Positions 17,947-27,018 of a DNA stretch of 64,000 bases are shown here, piece after piece. This DNA is from an uncultured Pelagibacteraceae bacterium (GTDB lineage: Bacteria > Pseudomonadota > Alphaproteobacteria > Pelagibacterales > Pelagibacteraceae), in contig CACNIF010000001.1 in assembly GCA_902620465.1 (NCBI GenBank), forward strand, positions 1-64,000. Direction: 5' to 3'. The notes under the pieces are model-generated. The model had not been told where the DNA came from. It did no database searches and saw only the letters and a program-made list of their open reading frames with translations. Position 1 is the first letter of the stretch, and every line of letters starts with the position of its first letter. A program made the translations under genes and the position numbers.

Positions 17947-18126
17947 TTATTTTTGTTGCACACACACATCTTTAATTACTGGCATATTTGCACAATCACC
18001 ACATTTGGTTTTTTGCACAATACAACCATCATCAAGAACTTCAACATCAACAACTTTATCACATTTGGAACAAGTTGAAGAGATAGTAAGCCCACATTTT
18101 TTACAATTATAATTTTCTATTTGCAT
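17947..18126 (-). CDS. 59-residue Cys-rich zinc-ribbon/rubredoxin-like mini-protein behind Fur boxes
   Basis: The 59-residue acidic protein has eight cysteines: C8-x2-C11, C19-x2-C22, C34, C42-x2-C45 and C54. Paired CxxC knuckles suggest a zinc ribbon or a rubredoxin-type iron or zinc site; no specific family is recognised. Two Fur-box-like palindromes stand 46-94 bases upstream of its start, so it is probably induced when iron is scarce. The stop lies 15 bases from the convergent SH3 gene. Function is unknown; an iron-sparing redox or metal-handling role is an inference. Confidence 0.78.
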   Translation of the reverse strand: MQIENYNCKKCGLTISSTCSKCDKVVDVEVLDDGCIVQKTKCGDCANMPVIKDVCVQQK

Positions 18127-18171
18127 ATGTACAAAATAATATGATGAAAAATGCTTTCAAGTAAAATCTAT

Positions 18172-18220
18172 GAGAATAATTATCATTAGCGCATTTTTTT
18201 TGATAATGATAATTATTATC
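18172..18220. promoter_or_regulatory. Two tandem Fur boxes
   Basis: The site GATAATGATAATTATTATC at 18202-18220 matches the classical 19-bp Fur box GATAATGATAATCATTATC at 18 of 19 positions. A second site, GAGAATAATTATCATTAGC at 18172-18190, matches the reverse orientation at 16 of 19. The two starts are 30 bases apart, about three helical turns. The only gene placed to be controlled is the Cys-rich mini-protein on the minus strand, because the gene on the other side (18265-18504) ends here. A Fur-family gene is at 36.7 kb. Confidence 0.8.
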
Positions 18221-18264
18221 AAGAATTATCTCAAAAAAAGAATTATAATTTTTTTAAATATTTT

Positions 18265-18504
18265 TTAATTTTTCGACTTACTTGCCCACCATTTATCTAA
18301 AATGAAATACCAAACAGAGTTAGCTATTGGTTCAACAATCGCATCAGTCAATGCAATCATAAAAGAAACGTCAGCGACTAACATTAAAACAGTTATAGCT
18401 ATCGCAAAGTGTCCAATTGTATAGATTATTGTTCTAAGGATAGAACCTTTATTATTTTGGTAAATATTACCTGCTGCTTTAAATATTCCGCTAGTTATTT
18501 CCAT
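18265..18504 (-). CDS. DUF2061 small membrane protein
   Basis: The 79-residue protein has two membrane helices (about 24-42 and 46-66). The pattern of a charged N-terminus, SILRTIIYTIGHFAIAI, then ALTDAIVEPIANSVWYFILDKWW resembles the DUF2061 family of short inner-membrane proteins, whose role is unknown. It starts 14 bases inside the end of the oxygenase gene and is probably cotranscribed with katG. There is no T-run terminator directly after its stop. Confidence 0.68.
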   Translation of the reverse strand: MEITSGIFKAAGNIYQNNKGSILRTIIYTIGHFAIAITVLMLVADVSFMIALTDAIVEPIANSVWYFILDKWWASKSKN

Positions 18505-19102
18505 TTTGTTCCCTAAAAGGGCTTTCTAGAACGCATGCTACTAAGTGAATTCTAGCCTGTTCCCCACCATTAAAGAAATTATGATATTTTGTGTTGTTGG
18601 TTATCCAAACTTTACCATCAGCAGGGAGATGTTTTGCAACATTCTCGATTACCATCGAACAACCCTTGTTAGTAATAATTGGTACATGCAGCCTACACTC
18701 TGGGTCTTTATGCCAGCTGAGTGTTGACCTTGGCTCTTTTAACAAAAGTCTTACTCTACCCAGTTTAAATCTTTTACTTAACGTGTCATAAACTTCTTTA
18801 AAATAAGTATTCTCAAATTCAGGAATTAATTGAGTATATTTAGACTCATCTATATCGACATCTCTACAAACTTCTTTTCCAGTTTCATCTGCTATAGTCC
18901 AATATTTACCTCGAATATTATTTCCTTCAATAGAGCTTTTGTCATTTGGAATTTGGTTTAATGATATTGCACCAAAGTGAGTTACTCCAGGAGAGTTAAA
19001 TTTTTTGGCTTTTAAAATTTTATCTAAATCTTCCCTTAATCTTATGATATCAAAATTAAGGTCTGGGACTTCATAAAAATCATCGAAAGTTACTGATGGC
19101 AT
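18491..19102 (-). CDS. Aspartyl/asparaginyl beta-hydroxylase-like 2OG-Fe(II) oxygenase
   Basis: The 203-residue protein carries a double-stranded beta-helix iron site: H131-x-D133 in LSWHKDPECRLHVPI and a distal H186 preceded by R184 in EQARIHLVACV, with NFFNGGE just before, as in aspartyl/asparaginyl hydroxylase-like proteins. Such enzymes oxidise protein side chains or small molecules using 2-oxoglutarate. The substrate is unknown. It lies 21 bases downstream of katG, and a shared transcript is likely. Related cupin oxygenases also occur in marine phages, so horizontal origin is possible but not shown. Confidence 0.72.
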   Translation of the reverse strand: MPSVTFDDFYEVPDLNFDIIRLREDLDKILKAKKFNSPGVTHFGAISLNQIPNDKSSIEGNNIRGKYWTIADETGKEVCRDVDIDESKYTQLIPEFENTYFKEVYDTLSKRFKLGRVRLLLKEPRSTLSWHKDPECRLHVPIITNKGCSMVIENVAKHLPADGKVWITNNTKYHNFFNGGEQARIHLVACVLESPFREQNGNN

Positions 19103-19123
19103 AAAATAATCATTTAGTTTTTG

Positions 19124-21361
19124 TTAATTCAATTTCAAGTCAAATCTATCCGAATTCATTACTTTAACCCACGCTGCGGTAAAGTCATTAATAAATTTAT
19201 CACCTGAGTCCTCACATGCATAAACTTCTGCTAATGCTCTTAATTGAGAATTTGACCCAAAAATCAAATCAACTCTTGTCGCTTTCCATTTAATTTTTTG
19301 AGTTTTTCTGTCTTTCCCGACAAAAGTCTGCTCTGATTTATCTTCTTCTTTCCAAGTAGTATTCATATCTAATAAGTTTATGAAATAATCATTTGTCAGA
19401 TAACCAGGTCTTTTTGTAAAAACACCATGTTCTGAGTTGTCATAATTAGTATCTAAAACTCTCATTCCACCTATTAGTGCTGTCATTTCAGGCGCTGTTA
19501 AACCCATCAACTGAGCCTTATCTACTAATTTTTCTTCTGCAGAAACATTTGAAGCTCCTCCATTCAAGTAATTTCTAAAGCCATCTGCTTGTGGTTCTAG
19601 AAGGCCAAATGAATTAATATCAGTTTGGTCTTGTCTCGCATCTCCTCTTCCTGCTGAAAATGGGACTTTAACTTTATAACCAGCTTTTTTTGCGGCCATT
19701 TCGACCCCAACACCACCCGCTAGTACAATTAAGTCGGCCATTGAAACACTTTTTTTATTACTGTCAAATTTACTTTTGATTTTACTCAAGGCTTTAATCA
19801 CATTTGATAACTTCTTAGGATTATTAACTTTCCAATTTTTTTGGGGCTCTAACATTATCCTTGCACCATTAGCACCACCTCTTTTGTCTGATCCTCTAAA
19901 AGTTGACGCTGACGCCCAAGCGGTTGATACTAAATCTGAAATTGATATTTTTGATTTAGAAATTTTATTTTTCAAATCTTTAATATCTTTTGACTTGAGT
20001 TTATATTTTGGTTTATCTATTGGGTCTTGCCAAATTAACTGTTCTTTTGGTACTTCACTACCAAGATAACAAACTCTAGGACCCATATCTCTGTGAGTTA
20101 ATTTAAACCAAGCTCTTGCAAAAGCATCATGAAACTCTTTTGGGTTTTGATGAAAATGTTTTGTAATAGGGCCATAACTTGGATCAACTTTCATTGAGAT
20201 ATCAGTTGTTTGCATCATTGGTGGGTGTAGCACACCTTTCTTATGTGCATCAGGAACCATTTTAATTTCTTGACCATTTTTCTTAGGCGTCCATTGGTGA
20301 GCACCAGCAGGGCTTTTTGTAAGCTCCCATTCATGTCCATATAAACAATCTAAATAGCCCATGTCCCATCTAATGGGATTTTGAGTCCAGGCGCCCTCAA
20401 TACCACTGCTTATTGTATCAACACCTTTTCCAGATTTGTAACCACTATTCCATCCAGTAGACTGGTCTTGAAGTTTTGAAGCCTCAGGATCAGGACCCTT
20501 AAATGATTCAGATGCTGCACCATGCGATTTTCCAAACGTATGTCCTCCAGCAACTAATGCAGCTGTCTCATAATCATTCATAGCCATTCTGCCAAATGTC
20601 TCTCTAATATCATGTGCTGCAAGTTTTGGATCTGGATTAGCATCAGGACCTTGGGGGTTAACATAAATTAAACCCATATGTGAAGCACCTAATGGTTGTT
20701 CTAAATCTCTTTTTCCACTATACCTCTCAACACCTAACATTTCTTTTTCCGAGCCCCAATAGATATCATCTTCTGGTTCCCAAATGTCTGTTCTACCAGC
20801 TCCAAAACCAAAAGTTTTGAAACCCATTGAGTCTAACGCAACATTACCAACAAGTATAAATAAATCAGCCCATGAAATTTTTCTTCCATACTTCTTTTTG
20901 ATCGGCCATAAAAGCAATCTAGCTTTATCCAAATTCACATTATCTGGCCAAGAATTAAGAGGAGCAAATCTTTGATTACCTGTTCCAGCTCCACCTCTAC
21001 CATCACCAGTTCTGTAAGTTCCAGCAGCGTGCCAAGCAAGCCTAATAAAGAGTGGTCCATAATGACCATAATCAGCTGGCCACCACTCTTGTGAGTCAGT
21101 CATTAATTTTTTTAAATCTTTTTTCAGTGCTTTATAATTGAGTTTTTTAAACTCTTTAGCGTAACTAAATTTTTTATCCATAGGGTTAGATAAATTTGAG
21201 TGCTGACTAAGAATTTTAAGATTTAGGCTATTAGGCCAAAAATCTCTCACCGTTTGTCCCCGCCCTGCAGAAAACTTTGCAGGTGTTCCTGTCCCCGTAA
21301 AAGGACATTTGCTCATTTGATTTGCTTTAAAAGATTTATCTTTAAAATTTTCAGTACTCAT
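19124..21361 (-). CDS. katG: Catalase-peroxidase
   Basis: A haem enzyme that destroys hydrogen peroxide by catalase and peroxidase reactions. The 745-residue protein has the full double-domain length. The distal Arg-Trp-His is in [12 protein letters not shown] near residues 107-112, the proximal His in GGHTFGK near 273, and the Trp-Tyr-Met adduct residues in [17 protein letters not shown] and RMAMNDYE. No signal peptide is seen, so it is cytoplasmic. The promoter (TTGACA-17-TAAACT) contains an Irr-type palindrome. A leading member of a katG-oxygenase-DUF2061 operon. Confidence 0.97.
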   Translation of the reverse strand: MSTENFKDKSFKANQMSKCPFTGTGTPAKFSAGRGQTVRDFWPNSLNLKILSQHSNLSNPMDKKFSYAKEFKKLNYKALKKDLKKLMTDSQEWWPADYGHYGPLFIRLAWHAAGTYRTGDGRGGAGTGNQRFAPLNSWPDNVNLDKARLLLWPIKKKYGRKISWADLFILVGNVALDSMGFKTFGFGAGRTDIWEPEDDIYWGSEKEMLGVERYSGKRDLEQPLGASHMGLIYVNPQGPDANPDPKLAAHDIRETFGRMAMNDYETAALVAGGHTFGKSHGAASESFKGPDPEASKLQDQSTGWNSGYKSGKGVDTISSGIEGAWTQNPIRWDMGYLDCLYGHEWELTKSPAGAHQWTPKKNGQEIKMVPDAHKKGVLHPPMMQTTDISMKVDPSYGPITKHFHQNPKEFHDAFARAWFKLTHRDMGPRVCYLGSEVPKEQLIWQDPIDKPKYKLKSKDIKDLKNKISKSKISISDLVSTAWASASTFRGSDKRGGANGARIMLEPQKNWKVNNPKKLSNVIKALSKIKSKFDSNKKSVSMADLIVLAGGVGVEMAAKKAGYKVKVPFSAGRGDARQDQTDINSFGLLEPQADGFRNYLNGGASNVSAEEKLVDKAQLMGLTAPEMTALIGGMRVLDTNYDNSEHGVFTKRPGYLTNDYFINLLDMNTTWKEEDKSEQTFVGKDRKTQKIKWKATRVDLIFGSNSQLRALAEVYACEDSGDKFINDFTAAWVKVMNSDRFDLKLN

Positions 21362-21394
21362 TATTTTCCTTTAGATTAATTTGTAATAATGTGT

Positions 21395-21423
21395 AGTTTA
21401 TAATGATTCTAAAAAGCTGTCAA
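21395..21423 (-). promoter_or_regulatory. katG promoter with Irr-box-like operator in the spacer
   Basis: On the minus strand a consensus -35 TTGACA (21418-21423) and a -10 TAAACT (21395-21400) are separated by exactly 17 bases. The spacer and -10 contain the near-palindrome TTTAGAATCATTATAAA (21397-21413). Its plus-strand form TTTATAATGATTCTAAA shares 15 of 17 bases with the motif in the irr-fabA spacer. A regulator bound here would block polymerase. Assignment to Irr is from neighbourhood and from resemblance to iron-control elements of rhizobia. Confidence 0.72.
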
Positions 21424-21458
21424 TTGGTTTAAAATGACGCTAAAGTAAAAGCAAATAA

Positions 21459-21857
21459 TTAGTCTTCTAGCTTAACAAGAACTTCGACAGATTTAATCTT
21501 TTTACCGTTTATTTTTTTTAAAATGTTTATTGGACCTACATCAGAATTTTCTAAATCAATCAACTTTTCATCTTTTAAATCATAAAAATGATGATGATCA
21601 GTAACATTTGTATCAAAATAAGTTTGGTTTGAATTAATTGGGATCTGTTTAAGGTATCCTTTTTTTTCAAAAGCATGAACAGTATTATAAATTGTTGCTA
21701 ATGAAATTTTGTTATTTTTTTGCTTCTTAATTTTCTGATCTAGCTCATTAATCGTGAAATGAAATGTCTTTTCTGTATCAAATAAAACCTCACATATTTG
21801 AAGTCTTTGTTTAGTTGGCCGTAATCCAGAATTTCTTAATTTATCGATATATTTCAC
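21459..21857 (-). CDS. irr: Fur-family regulator of the Irr type
   Basis: A 132-residue winged-helix Fur-family protein. LRPTKQRLQI and SLATIYNTVHAFEKKGYL are the DNA-reading segments; YFDTNVTDHHHFYDL carries the triple histidine typical of Irr, where it contributes to haem or metal sensing. The N-terminal haem regulatory Cys-Pro motif of Bradyrhizobium Irr is absent, and so is the structural CxxC pair of many Fur proteins. The start is a GTG at 21857. It lies divergent to fabA, as in rhizobia, and 97 bases upstream of katG on the same strand. Confidence 0.86.
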   Translation of the reverse strand: MKYIDKLRNSGLRPTKQRLQICEVLFDTEKTFHFTINELDQKIKKQKNNKISLATIYNTVHAFEKKGYLKQIPINSNQTYFDTNVTDHHHFYDLKDEKLIDLENSDVGPINILKKINGKKIKSVEVLVKLED

Positions 21858-21875
21858 TAATTAACCGTATTGTTA

Positions 21876-21892
21876 TTTAAAATTATTCTAAA
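21876..21892. promoter_or_regulatory. Irr-box-like palindrome between irr and fabA
   Basis: TTTAAAATTATTCTAAA is a 17-bp imperfect palindrome 19 bases upstream of the irr start and 60 bases upstream of fabA. It agrees with the katG operator in 15 of 17 positions (shared frame TTTAnAATnATTCTAAA). A -10-like TATAAT for fabA lies at 21913-21918, so the motif would cover or abut its -35 region. It could serve irr autoregulation, fabA control, or both. Confidence 0.66.
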
Positions 21893-21951
21893 CTGAGATT
21901 AAATTTATATTATATAATGGTAAAATCAAGTAAATAAGGATACTCAATTCT

Positions 21952-22452
21952 ATGAAAAAAAACTCATACTCCTATGAAGAACTTATAAATTGTGGAGAAG
22001 GAAAATTATTTGGCCCAGGTAATGCTAAATTACCACTTCCACCAATGCTGATGTTTGATAGAATTACAGAAATTAATGATGACAAAGGAGCATTTAAAAA
22101 AGGTTCTTTAAAAGCTGAATTAGATATTAAAAAAAATCTTTGGTTTTTTGATTGTCACTTTAAAGAAGATCCTGTTATGCCTGGCTGTCTTGGTCTTGAT
22201 GCTATGTGGCAGCTGGTAGGTTTTTTTTTAGGTTGGATTGGAAATCCAGGAAAAGGAAGGGCTTTAGGTGTAGGTACAGTGAAATTTACAGGAGAAGTTT
22301 TGCAAAATATAAAATTAGTAAAATATGAAATTGATATGAAAAAAATCATGTCTCCTGGAGGTACTACAGTAGGTCTTGCCAATGGTATGGTTTTAGCCGA
22401 TGATAAAAAAATTTATTCAGCAGACAATTTAAAAGTAGGATTATTTAAATAA
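21952..22452 (+). CDS. fabA: 3-hydroxydecanoyl-ACP dehydratase/isomerase
   Basis: Introduces the cis double bond in anaerobic unsaturated fatty acid synthesis. The hot-dog fold protein of 166 residues has catalytic H69 in [17 protein letters not shown] and D83 in GLDAMWQ, one position off the E. coli H70/D84 numbering. The stop overlaps the fabB start by one base (TAATG). Pairing with fabB shows that the cell makes unsaturated lipids by the FabA/FabB route. Confidence 0.97.
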   Translation: MKKNSYSYEELINCGEGKLFGPGNAKLPLPPMLMFDRITEINDDKGAFKKGSLKAELDIKKNLWFFDCHFKEDPVMPGCLGLDAMWQLVGFFLGWIGNPGKGRALGVGTVKFTGEVLQNIKLVKYEIDMKKIMSPGGTTVGLANGMVLADDKKIYSADNLKVGLFK

Positions 22453-23663
22453 TGAAAAGAGTCGTAATTACAGGTTTAGGAGTTGTTTCGTGTTTAGGAA
22501 ACAACCAAGATGAGGTATACAATTCTCTTTTAAACTCAAAGTCTGGAATATCTTTCAGTCCAGAATATAAAGAACATAATCTTAAAAGTCATATTCACGG
22601 TAAACCAAACATAAAACTTGAGGATTTTATTGATAGAAAAACAATAAGGTTTATGGGATCAGGCTCAGCATATAATTATATTGCAATGAAAGAAGCTATC
22701 GAGGACTCTGGGCTTGAGGAGAAAGAGGTAAGCAATTTTAAAACTGGAATAGTAATGGGCTCAGGTGGCCCGTCAATTGAAAATGTGATTTTGGCTGCAG
22801 ATAAAACTAGAGCTAAAACTCCAAAACTTATGGGACCATTTATTGTTCCAAGAACAATGGCAAGCACTGCTTCGGCAACTTTGGCCGTACCTTTTAAAAT
22901 AAAAGGGACTAATTATACAATGAGCTCAGCATGTGCAACTAGTGGGCATTGTATAGGAAACTCTATGGAGTTAATTCAAATGGGAAAACAAGATATTGTC
23001 TTCGCTGGTGGAAGTGAAGAAATTCATTGGGCCATGACAGCAATGTTTGATGCAATGACTGCTTTGTCCTCAAAATATAATGATACACCTGAAACTGCTT
23101 CAAGAGCTTATGATAAAACAAGAGATGGTTTTGTTATTGCTGGTGGGGGTGGAGTATTGGTGCTTGAAGAATATGAGCATGCTAAAGCAAGAGGTGCCAA
23201 AATATATGCTGAACTCACTGGATATGGAGCAACTTCAGATGGTTATGACATGGTAGCTCCATCTGGCGAAGGAGCTGTAAGATGTATGAAGATGGCAATG
23301 GCAACAGCAAAAAATAAAATTGATTATATTAATACTCATGGAACATCTACTCCTGTTGGAGACATAACAGAACTAAACGCTGTAAAAGAAACTTTTGGTG
23401 AACAAATTCCGAAAATTAGCTCAACAAAATCTTTATCAGGTCATCCTTTAGGAGCAGCGTCGGTACACGAGGCGATATATTGTTTAATTATGATGAAAAA
23501 TAATTTTATTGCTGGTTCAGCTAATATCAAAGAAATGGACGAGGAAGCTAAAAAATTTCCAATTGTTGCAAAATCAGAGAAAAATGTTTCTTTAAATGCG
23601 GTTATGTCAAACAGTTTTGGCTTTGGTGGAACCAATGCTGCACTTATTTTTGAAAAGGTTTAA
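22452..23663 (+). CDS. fabB: 3-oxoacyl-ACP synthase I
   Basis: A condensing enzyme that elongates the unsaturated acyl chain made by FabA. The 403-residue thiolase-fold protein has the Cys-His-His triad: C161 in [10 protein letters not shown]296 in [11 protein letters not shown] and H331 in [12 protein letters not shown], plus the closing [12 protein letters not shown]. It is coupled to fabA by overlap and followed after two bases by fabI. Confidence 0.96.
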   Translation: MKRVVITGLGVVSCLGNNQDEVYNSLLNSKSGISFSPEYKEHNLKSHIHGKPNIKLEDFIDRKTIRFMGSGSAYNYIAMKEAIEDSGLEEKEVSNFKTGIVMGSGGPSIENVILAADKTRAKTPKLMGPFIVPRTMASTASATLAVPFKIKGTNYTMSSACATSGHCIGNSMELIQMGKQDIVFAGGSEEIHWAMTAMFDAMTALSSKYNDTPETASRAYDKTRDGFVIAGGGGVLVLEEYEHAKARGAKIYAELTGYGATSDGYDMVAPSGEGAVRCMKMAMATAKNKIDYINTHGTSTPVGDITELNAVKETFGEQIPKISSTKSLSGHPLGAASVHEAIYCLIMMKNNFIAGSANIKEMDEEAKKFPIVAKSEKNVSLNAVMSNSFGFGGTNAALIFEKV

Positions 23664-23665
23664 TC

Positions 23666-24451
23666 ATGAGCTTGATGAAAGGTAAAAAAGGATTAATCAT
23701 GGGAGTTGCTAATGAAAGATCTATTGCTTGGGGTATCTCTCAAAAACTTTCAGAGGCTGGCGCTGAATTAGCTTTTACGTATTTAGGTGATGCTCTTAAG
23801 AAAAGAGTGGTCCCTCTAGCAGAAAAATTAAATTCAAAATCAACTTTTAGCTGTGATGTTGAAAAAAAAGAAGAGGTTGTAAAATTATTTGAGAATATCA
23901 AATCTCAATGGGGAGAAATTGATTTTGTAGTTCATGCAGTTGCATTTTCAGATAAATCAGAATTATCAGGCGAATATTTAAATACAACTAGAGAAAACTT
24001 TTTAAGAAGTATGTTAATTTCATGTTTTTCATTTACTGAAGTAGCAAAAGAAGCATCAAAAGTGATGAAACAAGGTGGAAGTCTTCTTACATTAACTTAC
24101 GAGTCTACTAAAGCTATTCCAAATTATAACGTAATGGGTGTGTGTAAATCAGCTCTTGAGGCTAGTGTAAAATACTTAGCTAGAGATTTGGGAGCTAAAA
24201 ACATGAGGGTTAATGCGATAAGTGCTGGACCTATTAAAACATTAGCTGCTTCTGCTATTGGGGATGCGAAATTTTTATATAAATGGAATGAAGATCATTC
24301 ATTCCTAAAAAGAAATGTTGATATTCATGATGTTGGCAATTCAGCATTATATCTTCTGAGCGATCTTGCAAATGGTGTTACTGGTGAAATTCACTATGTA
24401 GATGCGGGATACAACAAAGTTGGAATGCCTGATCCAAAAAATATAACTTAA
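23666..24451 (+). CDS. fabI: Enoyl-ACP reductase (NADH)
   Basis: Performs the last reduction of each fatty-acid elongation cycle. The 261-residue short-chain-dehydrogenase-like protein has the FabI-type nucleotide loop GVANERSIAWGI and the catalytic pair in YNVMGVCK (Y-x6-K spacing, specific to FabI). The substrate-loop region SAGPIKTLAASAI is also typical. It closes the fabA-fabB-fabI operon, which is convergent with a short minus-strand reading frame and pnp. Confidence 0.97.
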   Translation: MSLMKGKKGLIMGVANERSIAWGISQKLSEAGAELAFTYLGDALKKRVVPLAEKLNSKSTFSCDVEKKEEVVKLFENIKSQWGEIDFVVHAVAFSDKSELSGEYLNTTRENFLRSMLISCFSFTEVAKEASKVMKQGGSLLTLTYESTKAIPNYNVMGVCKSALEASVKYLARDLGAKNMRVNAISAGPIKTLAASAIGDAKFLYKWNEDHSFLKRNVDIHDVGNSALYLLSDLANGVTGEIHYVDAGYNKVGMPDPKNIT

Positions 24452-24453
24452 TT

Positions 24454-24600
24454 TTAATATAAGTTTTGTCTTGATTTAACAGCTCTTAGCTCTATTAAGT
24501 TTTCGTGTCCAACACCATCTTTATCAATTCTGCTAAATACAGATTTAATATTCCACCCATTATCTAAAAACCAATCAAATCCAGTTTCCAAAATAATCAT
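24454..24600 (-). CDS. Short conserved-looking hypothetical protein downstream of pnp
   Basis: A 48-residue frame (ATG at 24600) fills the fabI-pnp gap and reads METGFDW-like sequence: it starts MIILETGFDWFLDNG and ends AVKSRQNLY. The frame remains open upstream for about 15 more codons without an ATG, so an unusual start (for example ATT) or a decayed gene is possible. It is cotranscribed with pnp by position (29 bases after its stop). I do not recognise a family. Composition looks coding (mixed, charged, one Trp pair), but support is modest. Confidence 0.45.
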   Translation of the reverse strand: MIILETGFDWFLDNGWNIKSVFSRIDKDGVGHENLIELRAVKSRQNLY

Positions 24601-24629
24601 TGAGTTATATTTTTTTTCAATTTTACATA

Positions 24630-26702
24630 TTAAACCAAAGCTTGTTTAATAGATAGTTTCACCTTTCCTCTATCAAAACCAATTACTTTAACTTTTACTT
24701 CATCGCCTTCTTTGACAACATCAGTTACTTTAGCAACTCTTTTATCTGCAAGTTCTGATATATGAACAAGTCCGTCTTGTTTTCCTAGGAAATTAACAAA
24801 TGCACCAAACTCCATAATCTTCATAACTTTTCCAGAATAAATTTTATTTAACTCAGCTTTGGCAGTGATATCTTTTATCATTTGCATAGCAATGTTTCTA
24901 GACTCTTCATCTGGAGCAGCAACTGTTACTATACCCTCATCATTTACATCAACTTTAGCACCTGATTTTTCAACTATCTCTCTTATGGTTGCTCCACCTT
25001 TTCCAATCACAGCAGCAATGTCTTTTTTATCAACATTAATTTTTTCCATTTTTGGAGTGTGTTTTCCAACATCAGCTCTTGAGGCTGATAATGCTTTATT
25101 CATCTCTCCTAAAATATGAACTCTTCCATCTTTAGCTTGGCTTAATGCCTGCTCCATTATCTCAAATGTAATTCCTGTAATTTTGATATCCATTTGAAGA
25201 GAAGTAATTCCATCTTTAGTTCCGGCAACTTTAAAGTCCATATCACCTAAATGATCTTCATCACCTAAGATATCTGATAAGACACTAAAATCATCACCTT
25301 CTTTGATCAAACCCATTGCTATACCTGCAACTGGTTCTTTAATGGGTACACCCGCATCCATTAGTGCTAATGATGTTCCACAAACAGTAGCCATTGAAGA
25401 TGAACCATTAGACTCAGTAATCTCCGAAACTACTCTAAAAGTATAGGGGAATGCTTCTTTTGATGGCAATGAAGAATGTATTGCTCTCCACGCTAATTTA
25501 CCATGTCCAATTTCTCTTCTACCAGTTCCAATTCTTCCTGTTTCTCCAACTGAAAAAGGTGGAAAATTGTAGTGAAGCATGAATCTTTCTCTTTGTAATC
25601 CATCTAAACTTTCAATTCTTTGCTCATCATCCGATGTACCTAAAGTAGCTGTCACAATTGCCTGTGTTTCACCTCTGGTAAACAAAGCAGAACCATGGGT
25701 TCGTGGTAGAACACCAACTTCACAAGATATAGGCCTTACATCAGATAATCCTCTACCATCAATTCTGTTTTTATTTTTTAAAATATCTGTTCGAACTATT
25801 GATTTTTCGATTTTTTTGAGTTCAGAATTAACATCAAGATCTGTGTAATTTTCATCTTCCTCATAAAGTTTTTTAGCTTTGTCAGTAATTTCTGAAATTT
25901 GATTTGATCTATCTTGTTTATCTATCGTTGCAAAAGCTTTTTTAAGATCTTCTGTGAAAGTTCCCTCAAGTTTTTTCTTAACTTCTGATAGGTCTTTCTT
26001 TTCAACGATCCATTCAGGTTTCCTACATTCTTTTGCAAGTTCCTCGATCATTTCAATCACAGGAACAAAACCTTCATGGCCAAATTTAACTGCATTTAAC
26101 ATCTCTTCCTCTGTTAAACCGCTCGCTTCAGACTCAACCATAAGCACTGCATCTTTAGTACCCGCTACAACTAAGTCTAATTTTGATTTTTCAAGCTCAG
26201 CTTTTGATGGATTTAAAACATATTTTCCATCAATAAAACCAACCCTAGAAGCTCCAACAGGACCCATAAATGGCATTCCTGATATAGCTAAAGCTGCTGA
26301 TGATGCTGTAATTGATAAAATATCTGCTTCATTTTCTTTATCATAAGAAATTACCGTTGGTAACAACTGAACTTCATTTTTAAATTCATCAGGAAATAAC
26401 GGTCTGATTGGTCTATCAATTAATCTAGAGATTAATGTTTCACTCTCGGTTGGTCTTGCCTCCCTTTTGAAATACCCACCTGGAATTTTTCCTGCAGCAT
26501 AGTATTTTTCCTGATAATTTACTGATAGTGGAAAATAATCAACATCAGGATTTACTTTTTTTGCTCCCACCACTGTTGCTAAAACAACTGTCTCTCCACA
26601 TGTCGCGATTATTGCACCGTCTGCTTGTCTTGCTACTTTTCCTGTTTCTAAACTTATCTTCTTTCCTGCTACTTCAATTTCCTTCTTATATACTTTAAAC
26701 AT
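24630..26702 (-). CDS. pnp: Polyribonucleotide nucleotidyltransferase (PNPase)
   Basis: A phosphorolytic 3'-5' exoribonuclease of the RNA degradosome type. The 690-residue protein has two RNase PH domains (the second with [14 protein letters not shown] and [11 protein letters not shown]), an alpha-helical linker, a KH domain near 550-610 ([14 protein letters not shown]) and a C-terminal S1 domain ([17 protein letters not shown]). It follows rpsO, the classic order. The leader carries a purine-rich tandem repeat. Confidence 0.98.
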   Translation of the reverse strand: MFKVYKKEIEVAGKKISLETGKVARQADGAIIATCGETVVLATVVGAKKVNPDVDYFPLSVNYQEKYYAAGKIPGGYFKREARPTESETLISRLIDRPIRPLFPDEFKNEVQLLPTVISYDKENEADILSITASSAALAISGMPFMGPVGASRVGFIDGKYVLNPSKAELEKSKLDLVVAGTKDAVLMVESEASGLTEEEMLNAVKFGHEGFVPVIEMIEELAKECRKPEWIVEKKDLSEVKKKLEGTFTEDLKKAFATIDKQDRSNQISEITDKAKKLYEEDENYTDLDVNSELKKIEKSIVRTDILKNKNRIDGRGLSDVRPISCEVGVLPRTHGSALFTRGETQAIVTATLGTSDDEQRIESLDGLQRERFMLHYNFPPFSVGETGRIGTGRREIGHGKLAWRAIHSSLPSKEAFPYTFRVVSEITESNGSSSMATVCGTSLALMDAGVPIKEPVAGIAMGLIKEGDDFSVLSDILGDEDHLGDMDFKVAGTKDGITSLQMDIKITGITFEIMEQALSQAKDGRVHILGEMNKALSASRADVGKHTPKMEKINVDKKDIAAVIGKGGATIREIVEKSGAKVDVNDEGIVTVAAPDEESRNIAMQMIKDITAKAELNKIYSGKVMKIMEFGAFVNFLGKQDGLVHISELADKRVAKVTDVVKEGDEVKVKVIGFDRGKVKLSIKQALV

Positions 26703-26746
26703 TTCAATTCCATTTCGTTTCGTTCGTTTCGTTTCATTCCGTTCTA
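26703..26746 (-). repeat. Purine-rich GAAAC tandem repeat in the rpsO-pnp spacer
   Basis: Read on the minus strand, the pnp leader is a run of near-repeats: GAAAC, GAAAC, GAAC, GAAAC, GAAAT, flanked by GGAAT units, directly before the start codon. No strong hairpin is visible. Such a run could bind S1-domain proteins (ribosomal S1 or PNPase itself) or offer several weak ribosome-binding sites. Function is inferred. Confidence 0.6.
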
Positions 26747-26759
26747 TCTATTTTGATTT

Positions 26760-27008
26760 TTACTTTCTCAATTTCAATTTCGACAGTACATTTTTGTAAG
26801 AATCAACCTTATTTCTTTTAAGGTAATCTAACAATTTTTTTCTCCTATTAACTGCTTTCAGTAAGCCAACTGAGGAATGTTTATCCTTTTTAAACTGCTT
26901 AATATGTTTAGATAAATTCTCAATTTTTTCCGTTAATAAAGCTATTTGAATTTCAGATGATCCTGTATCCTTCTCATGAATAGCTAGTTCTGCTGATTTT
27001 TTGCTCAT
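26760..27008 (-). CDS. rpsO: 30S ribosomal protein S15
   Basis: A 16S rRNA-binding protein of the central domain. The 82-residue protein (usual length 88-89) has HEKDTGSSEIQIALLTEKI, LSKHIKQFKKDKHSSVGLL and the C-terminal RRKKLLDYLKRN, all S15 signatures. It lies between rbfA (10-base gap) and pnp; the truB gene often found between rbfA and rpsO is missing here. Confidence 0.97.
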   Translation of the reverse strand: MSKKSAELAIHEKDTGSSEIQIALLTEKIENLSKHIKQFKKDKHSSVGLLKAVNRRKKLLDYLKRNKVDSYKNVLSKLKLRK

Positions 27009-27018
27009 ATCTATTTAC

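Noticed and set aside
18170..18268. Plus-strand 32-residue hydrophobic frame (MRIIIISAFF...) over the Fur boxes
   Set aside because: Its Ile-rich sequence comes from the AT-rich Fur-box palindromes, it overlaps the end of the DUF2061 gene and has no ribosome-binding site.
25954..26346. Plus-strand frame of 130 codons inside pnp
   Set aside because: Antisense shadow of a conserved gene, Ser-rich composition and no start signals.
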